A DNA stretch of 64,000 nt from Diospyros lotus (GCF_014633365.1 NC_068350.1:10331922-10395921); one strand, 5' to 3'; shown: positions 1 through 12,614, counted from the stretch's first letter. Numbers and translations are program-made. The notes: generated by a model not told the origin, from the sequence alone.

Positions 1-1300
1 TACTATTCAACCATAAAAAAAACCATTTACGTGTTCCAAGAACTACATGTTTTTCACAAATCTAGACTTAATTAATGACCTATAAAAATTCTATTTTGGG
101 TAAGCAAAAAAAATTAAAAAATATAATAAAATATCAAAATAGTAATTGGAAATGGGCGAGAAAAATTTTAACGGCTGTTTTGTTATAATATATATATAGA
201 TGTGAGGTTTAATTAATGTTAAATTTAAACTAAAAACTTAATTTTAATTGTTAAAAATTTATAATTAAATAACAAAATTGGGTCCGTTAGAGGTTCAGGT
301 AGGTGAGTGTTTTAAAAATAAATTATTAATAAAATTTAAATAAAATTTTAATTTTATATTTAGTATTATTTAAAAAAGTTTATGTTATTAATATTAATAA
401 TATAGTTAAATAATTTTAGTAGGATTAAATAAAATTATTTTGCACAATTGGGGTTTTAAATGTATAATCTTAATAAAATTAGATATTAATATATAATTTT
501 AATTAAATTAATAATAATCACAATTAGGGTTTTAAATGTGGTGTGGTTGGGACTTTGGTTCACGGGTTTGGTTAATTGTAAATTTGGAATAAATTTAAAA
601 TTTGTAAAATAATTTATATTAAATTTTTATTAAGTTATTAATATTACTATAAATTTGGTTGTTAAATAATTTTTTAGGGCCAAATCAATGTTTTCTTAAT
701 TAATTTTGATATTTTGACTTTAATTTTAATTAAAATAATTATTCATAAAAAAAAATGGTGTATTAGTAATGTTCTTAAGAATATAGCCTAATTTTTTAAC
801 TTTATTTTTTATTAAATCTCTTGTTAGAAATTAAAATAATTTAATTTTTTAATTTTATTAATTATATATTATAAATTTAAAATAATAAATATATGTTTTT
901 TAATTTTTTAATAATATGGGTTTCAAGATTTAAGCAAGGTTTAATTTTAGGTTTAATGAAGACTAATCTTAACAAAATTATACAATAATACATAATTGAA
1001 ATAAACACAAACTTGTTGTTTAGTGTAGTTTAAATCAAAAAAATTTAGTTTAACGATAAATAATATGTTTAAATATAACAGTTGAATGTTCAATAATATA
1101 GTTGTCGAGTTAGTTATTTATTTAACATAATATTAAAATTATAACTACAAATATAATGTTATTAATTATTTGGTTAAACTTTTGTTACTTGGTAAAAAAT
1201 TTAAAGTTCTGTACGTCTGAAAGTGAAATTATAAATTACGTACTAAAGGATGGTTTTGTGAATTTTCAAGATAATTTTTTTCGTCATACATATTATTTAA
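1..1300. other. AT-rich non-coding 5' region of the CACTA element
   Basis: This stretch is very AT-rich, with many TTTAAT/ATTAAA runs and no convincing reading frame. By position it is the promoter, leader or first-intron region of the CACTA transposase gene, whose first recognisable coding sequence begins near 1301. I see no CACTA terminus here, so the element's left end is further left. Nothing else is recognisable. Confidence 0.6.
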
Positions 1301-3193
1301 TTTAAAATAGAAATTCCGTCGCATCGTAAGTGGATTGATAATAGGTGTAACCCAAGAAGGGGTGGGATTACCAGAGAATTTTATGAGGGTGTCGATGAGT
1401 TCATTCAATTTGCGTCTACCCAAGAAAGTTTCAGAAGATTAGAAGGAAAGTTAAAGTGTCCTTGTATGAAATGCGAGTGTCTAAGGTTTAAATCAGCCAA
1501 TGAGGTGAAAAGAGATATTTGTAAACATGGATTCATGAAATGTTATTATTATTGGATGCATCATGGTGAAGAAGTGTCTGTTGTGCCTCATTCAGTTGTT
1601 GAAAATAAATATTATAGAGAAGACAATTTTAGGAATCAGTTTAATTCCTATGAACAGATGGTAATGGATGTGGCTGGACTATCAAATGCATCATATATAA
1701 TGCAAGAGACTGGTACTGGAAGTGGTTATCAGACTTACAATGTAGATGAAGCACCAAATGAAAATGCACAAGCATTTTATGACATGTTATCCACTGCACA
1801 AGCTCCATTGTATCCAAACTGCAAAGTAGAAAGTGAACTTTCTGCTGCAGTTAGGATGTTGAGTATAAAGTCTGATTACAACATTCCTGAAGGCGGATAT
1901 AATGAAATCATGCAGTTTATGCATCAAACAATGCTAACTGGTAATCAGCTGCCAACTGATTTTTATCATACCAAGAAATTGGTTTCGCAGTTTGGTCTCG
2001 GTTATCAGAAGGTTGATTGTTGTTCAAATGGGTGTATGTTGCATTACAAGGATGACGAATCCGGGATGAGTTGTAAGTTTTGCGGTCATCCTTGTTTTAA
2101 ACCTGTAAGAAGTGGGAAAGGAAAATTTAAACAAATTTTTTATAAAAAAAATGTGGTATTTGCCTCTCATACCAAGACTGCAGAGAATATATGCTTCTAT
2201 GGTTACAGCTGCGAGCATGAGATGGCATCATGAAAGTCGAAGGGAGCCTGGTGTTTTGTCTCACTCGTCTAACTGGGAAGCATGGAAACATTTTGATCAG
2301 AAATATCCTAACTTTGCCACCGATCCTAGAAATGTGAGGCTTGGTCTTTGTGCAGATGGATTCACTCCATATGGAAATTCGGGTCGGCCGTATTCTTGTT
2401 GTCCGGTTATTGTGACACCATATAACTTACCTCTTGAATTATGTTTGAAGAGAGAGTTCCTTTTTCTGACTGCTATTATTTCAGGTCCATCAAATCCGAA
2501 AAACAAGATAGATGCGTTCTTACAACCTTTAATTGATGAATTAAAATTGTTGTGTTACGAACGTGTTCTGACTTATGATATATCAACCAAAAATAATTTT
2601 TCAATGAAGGCTGCTCTATTGTGGACCGTCAATGATTTTCCTGCCTATGGAATGTTATTTGGTTGGATGATATCGGGTAGATTAGCGTGTCCATATTGTA
2701 TGGAGAAAACTAAAGCATTCAACCTCAAGTATGGTGGAAAGACGTCATTTTTTGACTATCACAAACAATTTTTGCCTATGGATCACACCTTCCGGAGAAA
2801 TATAAGTGCATTTAGGAAAAACAGAGTCGATAATTCTTCTTCACCACCACGGTTAACTGAAGATACTGTTTTTCAAAGAGTCTGTAATTTTCCCTCTATC
2901 CTCCAGTTATAGGACTGTGTAATGCCTGGGTATTATGTTGAGCACAATTGGATAAAACGAAGCATTTTCTGGGAATTGCCATATTGGAAAGATAATCTGA
3001 TTCGACATAACTTAGATGTCATGCATATTGAGAAAAATGTTTTTGACAATCTTTTCAATACAGTTATGGATTTGAAAGGTAAAACTAAAGATAATACCAA
3101 AGGTAGAATGGACCTTAAAGAATATTGTAGGCGCAAAGAACTTGAACTAATAGACCGTGGCAGGGGCAAATATTGGAAACCTAAGGCCCAATA
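1301..3193 (+). pseudogene. TNP2-like CACTA transposase, 5' half (split, frameshifted)
   Basis: The frame open from 1301 encodes a transposase-associated N-terminal domain (RKWIDN, then EFYEGVDEFIQFA, then the CPCMKC cysteine motif). A second cysteine region near 2020-2100 has CCSNGC and CKFCG. From about 2150 the homology moves to another frame and gives the core of the Transposase_21 (Tnp2) domain: RLQRIYASMVTA, MRWHHESRREPGVL, GLCADGFTPYG, YSCCPVIVTPYNLP, WTVNDFPAYGMLFGW and CPYCMEKTKAF. After a stop at 2910-2912 it continues as VEHNWIKRSIFWELPYW and HNLDVMHIEKNVFDNLFNTV. The frame change lies in an A-run at about 2143-2150, consistent with a one-base indel. The stop at 2910 could instead lie in a degenerate intron. 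Coding ends in KPKAQY, where the LTR element inserted at 3194; the protein resumes at 15642. A functional copy would bind the element's ends and cut DNA in the nucleus. Confidence 0.88.
3189..3193. repeat. 5-bp target-site duplication, left copy (CAATA)
   Basis: CAATA directly precedes the 5' LTR and is repeated at 15642-15646 after the 3' LTR. Removing the insertion and one copy restores the transposase reading through AQYTFTREQKL, which confirms the insertion boundaries. Confidence 0.95.
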
Positions 3194-3974
3194 TGTAATA
3201 CCCCATGTTCATATGAAGTTGCCACGTAGTTTCGATGAGTTTAGGATATCGAAAAATTGATTTTATAGCAATTTCAGGTACCGAATCGACTGTAGGGAAT
3301 GTCTCGGAGTGAAATTGTCTAAAGAAAATTATATGGTCTCGACGAGCGTTCCGAGATAAGATTTATGGAATTGAAAGAAATCGAATCGGGAACAGTTTTC
3401 AATACAACTAAAATACAGCTGTCATTTCGACTATAAAATCGAATCGTTGTAGGAGACTCCCGAAAAATCAACAGAACCCTAGGGGGCTCCGATTTTGCGT
3501 AATGAGCAACCCTTCAATGGTTTCGGGATGAAACGACCACCCAATAAGGACACTAGGGCGAATAATCGTTTTTGACTAAGTTTTGAGTTATTAATTTTTG
3601 ATTTTCGGTATTGTAATGCAAATTAAATTGAGGTTTAAGAGTATAGTTGCAATAAAGAAATTTCCCAAAGTGATATTATAGTAAAATTGAGAATTAATGT
3701 GTAATTTTTTTTATATATCTATTAATTTCTATATCCATTAATGTAATGTATAAATAGTATATATATATATATATGCGTGCAGTGTGTGCAATGGCCGCCC
3801 ACCTCTCTGCAAATCTAAACTCATTCCTCTGCAACTTCATATCTCTATCACCCATACCCTACAACTCCAAATGAAAATCAGCCACGCCCTGCAGCATTTG
3901 GATGGATTTGCACGCAAGAAAGATTTTACAAGCAATGGGGTGTGGCCAGTGAGGTGAAAGAGCAGCCGAGCGCC

Positions 3975-3983
3975 TATAAATAG
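3975..3983 (+). promoter_or_regulatory. TATA box of the 5' LTR
   Basis: TATAAATAG lies about 780 bp into the LTR, just before the point where composition changes from AT-rich to GC-rich. It is repeated in the 3' LTR at 13393. It is the most likely Pol II promoter of the retrotransposon, with transcription expected to start near 4005-4010. Confidence 0.75.
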
Positions 3984-4440
3984 GCATGAAGCTTGGCTGT
4001 TTAAGAGCAGCAAGGAAGCGAGAGTTCGCTGAAGAGATTGAGGGAGAGACCGAGAGAAGCAAGGGAGAGAAAGAGGGCTCGGCCGAAGTCGGCCATGGCA
4101 GCCATGAAGGAACAGCGGCGAGCAGGGGAGGTCGACGGATTGAGCAGCGATGGCTGCGCGCGAGCTGAAGACGGCCTCGAGTTCGGCCAGAGGTGCCCGA
4201 AAGGAGCCACGATCGCGAGTCGGAAGCAGCCCAAAGCAAGGCCAGCAGCTAGGTGCGGCCATGGCCGTAACTTGGTGCGCCGAAGCAGCAACCAGCCGCG
4301 GTTGTAGCAGCCGCGAGTTTCTTCCAGCTAGGGCGGAGGCCAGTGCTCGGCCAGCGGGAACCGTCGGCAGCCGGCGAGGCAGGCGTTGTCGGCGGCGAGG
4401 GGTTGCAGGCGGTGGCTGGGCGAGTGCGCAGAAGCCGCGT

Positions 4441-4690
4441 GCAGGAAGGAGAAGAAAAAAAAGGGAAGAAGAAGAAGAAGAAGAAGAAGAAGAAGAAGAA
4501 GAAGAAGAGAAGGAAGAAGGAAGAAGAAAAAGAGAAGAAAAAGAAGAAAGAAGGAAAAGAATGAAGAAGAAGATGGAGGCGTAGGGGGGTTGTAGCGGGA
4601 GGAAGAAGAAGATGAATAGGAGAAAGAGAGAAAAAAAAAAGAAAAAGAAAAAGAAAAAGAAAAGAAAAGAAAAGAAGAAAGAAAAAATTA
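4441..4690 (+). repeat. GAA/purine-rich tract in the 5' LTR
   Basis: About 250 bp of almost pure purine, mainly GAA units followed by GAAAA runs. It is interrupted around 4580-4605 by a short G-rich segment (GTAGGGGGGTTG). The matching tract in the 3' LTR (about 13850-14110) has a longer uninterrupted GAA run, so the repeat has changed length since insertion. Reading frames through it give only poly-Glu, poly-Lys or poly-Arg and are not genes. Confidence 0.9.
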
Positions 4691-4967
4691 GGAAAAAAAT
4701 AGAGAAAATGTTAGAAAAATTCCAGAAAAAATTCTAGAAAATAGGGAATCATATTTCGGTAATATCCCGGGGATTTTGGGAGAGAAATCAGTTCGAGCAC
4801 GCATATCGAGGAGACGACACGCATACCGAGGAAATCTGAGATACTAAGTTAAGGATGCTTTGAGGCTTAAGTTGAAGTGACTGGTGCAAATCTTGAGGTT
4901 GGCATGCAAATCAAGACTATGCACGCACTTCGAGATAGGCGCAAATATCGAGGTAGCCCGATAAGTT

Positions 4968-5882
4968 TGAAAAGGTAAGTGGTACTCTCCTCGAAATGTT
5001 TTCATCATATTGACATGCCTTGATATGTAACCATCACGTAGACTGCATACTTGACTATGAAATGCATAAGCACACGTTGATATTATTGATCACACGCATA
5101 TGAGGCCGTAGGGAGTACGAACTGGCACCGCTGCCTTACCAAGAGTGCACCCATACACCTCGGCTTCGAAAGAAGGGGGCCGCTAAAATGGTAGGTAGCA
5201 TAAGGGGTGCAGTTGACACCTACGAGGTAAGACATTGCATACACACATGACATAGCATTATGTACCCTTACTTAGATGATTCATCATCTCACTTGGGTTT
5301 TGCCCCTGGAACATTCAACGTTCCAGTCGGGACTTGCAGAGATGATTCCGAGAATGGTGATATGTAGTGACGTGAGACGTCAAGAAGCGAGTAAATGTAT
5401 CATGTTATGTTGAGTAGTTTAAGAATTATGCACATTGTATTGTCAGACGCTTATGAATTAACTTTGTAATGAATGTCATGTCTAGTTATTATTATATGAG
5501 CAGGTTCGATTAGGCTTCCACTTGAAAAGGTAAGTGGTACTCTCCTCGAAATGTTTTCATCATATTAACATGCCCTGATATGTAACCATCACGTAGACTG
5601 CATACATGACTATGAAATACATAAGCACACGTTGATATTATTGATCACACGCATATAAGGCCGTAGGGAGTACGAACTGGCACCGCTGCCTTACCAAGAG
5701 TGCACCCATACACCGACTTCGAAAGAGGTGGCCGCTAAAATGGTAGGTAGTATGAGGGGTTTAGTTGACACCTACGATGAAAGACATTGCATACACTCAT
5801 GACATAGCATTATGTACCCTTACTTAGATGGTTCATCATCTAACATGGGTTTGCCCCTGGAATATTCAAACGTTCCAGGAGG
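4968..5882 (+). repeat. Internal direct duplication inside the 5' LTR
   Basis: Two closely similar segments, about 4968-5330 and 5523-5882, both begin TGAAAAGGTAAGTGG. Both include the CACACGTTGATATTATTGATC stretch region, the CTTACCAAGAGTGCACCC region and the paired inverted repeats ending in GTTCCAG. The same duplication is present in the 3' LTR (about 14385-14750 and 14938-15300), so it predates this insertion and belongs to the family. Confidence 0.9.
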
Positions 5883-6215
5883 AAATTGTAGCAGATGCAA
5901 GCATATATGAGGCATGAAATGGCACTTAGCAGAGTGCAGGAAGGATGAAATGTATGTTACGTAACCCCTATATTTGAGTTCTGCTACTTTAGATTCTGAA
6001 CGTTTTGAGGAATGTTGAATTTATTTATGATTAATGTTAAGATATCAGGTTTCGATCTTTGCTTCCGCATTTGATGTGTATAGTGATTCTCTTTCGAGAT
6101 TAATAGATGGGAATTCTGGGATAGATTCGAGGAATGATGTGATTTAGTTTAGTGTTTAAAAAAAAAAAAATTTATTGTCCCAAGTTATAACGCGCCCGAA
6201 AAGTGGGGCATTACA

Positions 6216-6229
6216 GTTAGTATCAGAGC
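6216..6229 (+). promoter_or_regulatory. Primer-binding site, initiator-tRNA-Met type
   Basis: GTTAGTATCAGAGC follows the 5' LTR directly. It resembles TGGTATCAGAGC, the complement of the 3' end of plant initiator methionine tRNA, with small differences at its 5' side. This is the usual primer site of Tekay and many copia elements. Confidence 0.8.
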
Positions 6230-6809
6230 TTAAGTTTATTGGAAGCCCTAAGTGACTCAGATATAGTTGATTTTTTGAGATTAGGAAATAGCAATTCGGA
6301 GACTTAAGGGTATCTGGTATTGATAGAACCAGTTAGTAGAAACCTTAAATGGAGGCTTAGGGAAAAGAAATAAGGGTTCGTAAGATGAAATCCCTATTTA
6401 GGAGATTCAGGGATTGTCGATTGAATGCTTACAGGTTACTGGATTTCAGTGTTGAGTAGTGGAAGTACATGTCTAGGCAAGTTCTGGCTAAGGAAAGACT
6501 TGGTATTTAAGTGTGTCCATTTGTGACCCACCTCTCTTTCCTGGGAACTTACCTGATGTACTATTCACGTACAAACACTATTTCAGTATATGATTACTAT
6601 TCTCGGTGAATAGTAAAAGCCTGATGGGAGCTAGTACAAGCAGAAGTTTGATTCAGGTGTAAGGTTGACTTGGTAACCGTGATTATGGATCAGAGAGATT
6701 TAGAAACTGCTGATTTGAGGTCATTAGTCGAAATCATTACGAGAAATGATAAGATAACTGTGGTTATTAAGGATGATCGAATCAGGGATGATTAGTCTGA
6801 TGTGACATA

Positions 6810-9318
6810 GCCTATGTAACACCCCGTCTCGTTAGGCGTGTCACTATAAAGGTATTCCTGGGATTTCTTTTTTTTTTTTTCTCTTCAAGTTCAACACGCG
6901 CGGTATATCAAGAACATTCTTCACATGCAGATACAAAACCCCGCGAACCCCAGCCTTGCCCGTTTAATTATCAAGATCAATAATCTTAAACTAAACGAGT
7001 CTTAATACAACGCAGCGGATACATTAATACCAAAACACCATAGTTCTTACTTTGTATTTCCATAGCAAAATACGTAATACAGATCAAATGATAAAATTGC
7101 TATTATACAACTGTTCATTTACAACCTGAAATGCATATTAAAGCCTCCAATCGTTACAATGACTTAACAAACTAAGCACCATTAGCCCTCAACCGGCCAC
7201 ATCCTTGCCCTCGCAGCAGTCCCTGGCTGGAACATTAAACGTTCCAGGGGCATAGCCCAGGTTAGATGATAAAACATCTAAGTGACGGTATGGAACAGTT
7301 AATACAATGCATGATACACACACGAGCATGGCATACTCAGACAAACGAAAATATGCAAGACACGTCTAACTTGAGAAATCTCCCTGACATACTCAACCTC
7401 CCGTGGAGAACACCACTCCACACACCGTTGGGGTTGACCTTGCTGCGACATACTTAATCCTCGAGTGCCCTACCGTGTCACTCGATCACTGGCCCCGGAT
7501 GCCCTACCGTGTCACCCGATCACCAGCACAAGCCCCGAGTGCCCTACCGTGTCACCCGATCACCAGGATTAACCTTGTCCCATTCCCAAGTAGACCCCAT
7601 CCCGTCCCACACAGAAAACAACATTGAAACGAATATCAATACCCCGATGATATGTAAACCACACGCCATGTACCGACTCTTTTGTAAGTAAAAAACAGTT
7701 GATGGAATGTATCACATGTTCAATATGCAAATGATGACATAAATTCATAAGTGAAACGCATAAGCATAGCATCCCGAGTTCTGGTGAGACCGCTTACCTG
7801 AACCCGCTACACTCACACCACACCAAGACATTTTCCAAACAAGGGTAAAACTAGAGTCAAACCACTCACCTCGAACGTGATCAGATCGCCTCGTTCCTCG
7901 TGCAACGCCTCGATTTGAGTGCCAAACCTCAAATACTTGAGCTTATACTCAACCTCGAGCCACAATACTTCCTAAACACCATATTTAATTAAGAAAACAT
8001 TAAAATCCATTTTCCTCAAATTTTCCATAATTTTCTCTTTTTTTTCCCATTTTTCACCTCAATAATTCTAAAATAATTATCTCCTCAAATATTTTTCCAA
8101 ATATTTCAATATGATAAATCCTAAAATAATTAAATAAAAATATTGGATTTGAAATTATCGAATTACCCTTTGGCACGCGCTCTCACGCGCCTAGCGCGTG
8201 GCTGCGCGTGAAGGCTGGCACGTGCAGCCACGCGCCACCATCTTCTCCAATTTTTCGGCCGCCGTCGACGTCTCCGATGTCCAAACAAAAGATACCCCCT
8301 TGAAGCCCTTGGAGAATCGATCCTAATGGCATGATTTTCATGCCGAAACGTCACCGGAAAACGCCCCAAATGGGCAGTTACAGGCGGCCAGTGGCGGTCC
8401 GCCACCCGTTCTCAGCCAAGCTTCGTTTGGACTCTAAACTGATCCAAAATGCTTCAAAACACTCCCATTTTATTCTCCTTGACACAAGGATCAAAAACCC
8501 CTTAATCACTCTCCCAAAATCATTCGAAAACAAGGTCGATTTCATGCCCCAAAATCCAAAACCCTCGGCCCCTTTTATACCCAAAAACCGATCGAATTCC
8601 GGCCAATCAACGGCCTCAACTTGGACCCCAAGCATCCCATCGCCGTATACGACCTCCCCCGAACCTCCCTCGGCCGTCCAATCTTCAGATTTGGCCTCCA
8701 TGTGCGTGGATTTGCGGCGGCCACCTTCCTTCGAGTTCACACCATCATTTTCCATTTATTACACTTTGGCCCCCAATTTTCTTTAAACGACACTTCTGCC
8801 CTTTTCACAACACCCCTGATAAATCCAAATGTACCACTAAGTCCCTCAAGCTTAGCACATCTCGTTTGACCCTCGAAATTCTTGAAAAATTACCGTTTTG
8901 ACCTCCCTCTGGCAGATTTAGAAAATTGCACTTAAGCCCGACTAGTCGATTTGACCTTAAATCCATTTGATTTAACCCGAAATTAATTTTCTCTATACAT
9001 AAAATATTAGACCCTGACACACTCTGTTGACTTTCTGGACGTCTCCTACGTCGATTCGATTTTCTCAACCCGGTCGACAGCTGTACCGAAAACTGTCCCT
9101 GATCCAATTTCTTTCATCACTAAAATCACAGTTTAAATCACTCATCGATACTATACCATTTTCCTTGGCTATCTAGGGTCCGGGTTACTCCCTCCGACTG
9201 ATTCGATCGTTTAAAACTACGTTAGTGTGTCATATAGCCTTATTCTTTCGATAATTCCAGTTATACCCTTCATTAAATATCATTTATACTCTAATAATTT
9301 CCCGGGTATTACAACCTA
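6810..9318 (-). mobile_element. Solo LTR nested in the Tekay-like element, with target duplication
   Basis: The LTR body is 6815-9313 (about 2.5 kb). It runs TGTAACACCCC to GGGTATTACA and is flanked by GCCTA (6810-6814) and ACCTA (9314-9318), a 5-bp duplication with one mismatch. Several blocks match the reverse complement of the 3194 LTR: the paired inverted repeats (here 7227-7281), the GTACCGAAAACTGT / GATTGAAAG-type block near 9085-9110 and the region near 7900 (CGCCTCGATTTGAGTG). It is therefore a related subfamily in minus orientation. A minus-strand TATA box lies at about 8574-8580, near 735 bp from its 5' end, similar to the host element. No internal region or second LTR is present, so it arose by LTR-LTR recombination after insertion. 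Confidence 0.9.
7467..7565. repeat. Short tandem array inside the solo LTR
   Basis: Three copies of a core containing CCCTACCGTGTCAC and CGATCAC begin at 7467, 7501 and 7541, with spacings of 34 and 40 bp. A different but similarly placed short array (about 43324-43400) occurs in the related solo LTR at 42535, so this part of the LTR may tend to form tandem arrays. Confidence 0.75.
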
Positions 9319-12300
9319 GACGTTGAGTTAGGATCGAATGATAAATATGTTTCGAGGATCATTTAGTGTTTCGAAAATGAGATGTAAAGATCAGGAATCT
9401 AACAGATTGGGTCAAGTAAGAGGTCGAAGATAGCCTAATGATGGCGTAAGAGTTGCGCCAATTGATGAGGTAACGGTGGTACAATGGATGTGACTCACAA
9501 TGATGGGATAAGGAACCCTAGCAGCGTAATGACACTACTGGTTTGATGTTCGCAGTGACAGATCTAGATCTAGGGACCCACGTGCAGAAGGTTAAGGGAT
9601 GGCTTACGATAAGGTACGGGAAGCCCGTCGATCGAAGCATCATGTCAGACTGCCTGGGAGACGATCAGATGCTGAAGATCTGGGACAGCCTAGTAGGGTC
9701 TGTACCTTGTATGGGTCTAAGTCCCAATGGTCTAGGAACGAGGTGTACCACTAGCTGTGATTGATTGAGGCTGGAGAATCAACTCGAAATGACATGGCTT
9801 GAGTAAGGACTGAGTGTCCTATTTAAAATTTGTGTCAGGGTTCCCTGTCATCTTGGGAGTAGGTGACATGGCGAATGGTGCGAGACTCGAGGAGTAGAAT
9901 ACCACAATATCCAGTATAACAATGGGATCATGAATGGTCGTGTGCTGATAGTCAGTCGGATCTATAGAGCGAAATGTGAGAGTCAGTGGATTATTGGTAA
10001 ACAAAATTTTGGGTAATACAACATGGCCAGTTCAAGACCCTGACGATGAGTAGTAAAATAGCAATCTCGGTTTAAAGTAGAGTTCGGGTACCCAAAAAAA
10101 AAAAAATGGTGCTTAATAGGTCGTATCAACCCTAAATGAATGATAAGAGACCTAGTTAATAGAGGTTGTGACTATGGTTTAGTGTGCTAAGTGGACTTAA
10201 GGATTCGAAAGTTTGTAAGAGAAGATTCGCGAATAAGTTATGTGCATCGATATATGGACCTAAATTGTTATTTGAGATTTAAAGTATCATTTGGTAAAAG
10301 TTCTTGCGAGTCTAAGGTTCAGTTGATTTTAGGAAATAATTGGAACCCGGTAACATGATCCTCAAAGATGAATCGATTTTAAATTTTCGAGGAATTTCCT
10401 AAGGATTAGAGTACCATGGGAGACGTAGGTACCTACCCACTCCAGTTAGTGGGATGGTTACAGATAGATGTCTTTGATAGTCTTTTGCGTGCTTGAGAGA
10501 GACAGGTAATGGCAAATGTGCCAGGATGTCAGATTACAGTAGGAAATGTCGCATTCTTAGTAGATCAAAATCTATTGGAGATCTAGGATTTTTGATTTTG
10601 GGGATAAATTGATTTAGAGTTCATGAAGAATTTCTTGGAAGAATTGATCGAGGATCTAAGGATTCGTGATGAAGCTTTAGAGTTATTAGGAAGAAATCAA
10701 GCAAAGATTGGAGCACCGTAGGTGACGTAAGTGTTTACCTGCTCTTCCTGGTAGTATAATTATAGATTATTATCTAGAAGATTGTGCGAATCTTAGATGC
10801 GATAGAGAGAATCAAGTGCCAGAATAATGGGTCGCAATAGGAAAAGCTGCAAGCCTAGATCGATTTGAAATCCAAGATTTCGATTTCGGATAATAAAACT
10901 CTCGTATGACTAGATGGTTAGTCTAGGTAGCCTTGGTAGGCAAATTGGGAGATATATAGCTAAGTGATGTCAACAAATTATGGTTATAAGGAGCCTTTGA
11001 TTTGTGGTACCAGCATTTGCGGTTAGTGAAAAGCCGAAAGAAAAAAAATAGAAAATAGCAGGAGATATTCTCAGAAGTTTTTTTTAGATTTATTTTTAAT
11101 GATGAAGTTGTCAATAATAGATTGAGGTTATTAGATGCTTAGTTATGAGTGGTTTGATTGAGGATGTAAACCATCGGGATTTGAAAGAGGTGATATCTTT
11201 ACCTCGAACTTGATAAACAGGTGCAAGAGGCTATGATATTTTCTAGGATTGATGAACGATCGAGAAGTAAAGTAGACCCTTGTAATGTTAAGGTTACGTG
11301 TGACGCTCTTCATTGTGATGCTTGAGGGTAAATGGTCCCGAGATTTTGGTTGGATGATAATGATGTCATAGATTGTGTGGACTAAGAGGCTAAAAATAGT
11401 ATGAATAAAGTTAATAGCACTATTACCAAGACAAGTAGACAATAGAGTTGATGAGCAAGTCTAAAGATTGCGAGTTGGTAAGGGAACTGGTGCTACGGTT
11501 GACTGGAAGTCAAGAGAACCGATGGTTAGACGCGAAGAAAGTAATCAGATGATTTCCGTATGATAAAGTATGGTTGGCATGAGATGGTGTCTTAAGGATA
11601 AAGCTAGACTAACGTTAGTTGATATGAGACGTTATTACTCGAGGATTAATTCAAGCAAATTTGAGAATTAAATGGTTAATCCGATAATATATTTGAGGAT
11701 CACTTCGAAAAGTGCGAGTTATGGATGAATGGGTATTAGTTTGGTGACTAAGTAACAAAAGAGCAGGCGGTGCAAGGATATTAGTATTACTAGACTAGGA
11801 AGACAACGTTAAATTTCGGTGGATATTAAAAGTTAGATTACTAAAGGAAGATTTGGAGACAGATAGAATCTATTAATTGTAAAAATTTCTTGATGGGACA
11901 GTTATATGACGTGATTAAAAGATGATTATGGTCAATTGTCAGAAACTTGAGGTTATATTGGGAGACGAATACCTACAAGAATGAGGAAACAACAGAAATT
12001 TCGAATAGATTAGCATAAGTAACGATTTAGGAATGATTAAGTTTGTGATGACTTAAGGTGAGACATAGCTAGTTTCGAGGACATGTGATAAACGAGATGA
12101 TATGGTAGGACCACTAACTTGTTATGGCAGTCTGGAAGCCTATGAAACAACCTCGTGATGACAAGATATGTAATGGATTTAAGGATGTATGATGACATAA
12201 AAATATTTCTTTGAGGATCAATTTGATAAAAGTTAAAATGTATCGAGATCAGGGACTTTTGTGCTAAAGTTGGAAGATTATCAAAGCATGATTAATTAGT

Positions 12301-12601
12301 GTAGGGAAGCGGAATTAGAGAAGTGTCGTGATTAAGAATACCGACTGGATGACTTAGTAAAAAAAAAAAAATGATGATGTGGATATGAGAGTTACAGAAT
12401 CATTACGACAATATGTGTATCACCTTGGATAGGAGTTCACATTAAGATTTGTGGCACAAAGACCGAGTTCTGTAGTTATGATTTGAAATATATGCATAGT
12501 TGACAAGTATACTTGTCTAGGGATTGATAAGTGTGGTCAGTCCAAGAATTCTAATTTTGAAATTTAGGGCATGTGGCAAATTTCGAGAACGAAATTTTTG
12601 T

Positions 12602-12614
12602 AAGGAAGGGAGAA
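12602..12614 (+). promoter_or_regulatory. Polypurine tract
   Basis: AAGGAAGGGAGAA directly precedes the TG of the 3' LTR. It is the expected primer for plus-strand DNA synthesis. It is intact, as is the tRNA primer site, although coding capacity is missing. Confidence 0.85.

Larger units (their letters stand above)
3194..6215 (+). repeat. 5' LTR of the Tekay-like element
   Basis: The LTR starts TGTAATACCCC and ends GGGGCATTACA; nearly the whole length is repeated at 12615-15641. In order it holds a TATA box at 3975, a GC-richer transcribed region from about 4000 to 4440, a long GAA/purine tract at about 4441-4690, and a duplicated segment of roughly 360 bp (from 4968 and again from 5523, period about 555 bp). 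Each duplicate carries the paired inverted repeats described under findings. A poly(A) run lies near the 3' end (about 6157). Short open frames here are by-products of the GC-rich and GAA sequence. Confidence 0.93.
6230..12601 (+). other. Internal region of the Tekay-like element, no recognisable polyprotein
   Basis: After removing the nested solo LTR (6815-9313) about 3.9 kb remains. It is rich in GAT, TTAG and GAGG words and has stops in all frames. A short frame from ATG at 6685 (MDQRDLETADLRSLVEII) is the only hint of a gag start and ends within about 35 codons. I could not find GAG zinc-knuckle, protease, YVDD-type polymerase, integrase or chromodomain motifs. Scattered poly(A) runs (about 10088, 11041 and 12360) are the only other visible structure. 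Confidence 0.65.

Noticed and set aside
2024..3169. Minus-strand open frames under the CACTA transposase (also 24099-24446 and 32827-33223)
   Set aside because: They are shadows of the plus-strand transposase, RT and Harbinger coding sequence.
4150..4600. Open frames encoding long poly-Glu, poly-Lys or poly-Arg proteins in the LTR (also 13679-14219 on both strands)
   Set aside because: They are produced by the GAA/purine repeat and lack any domain; both LTR copies differ in repeat length.
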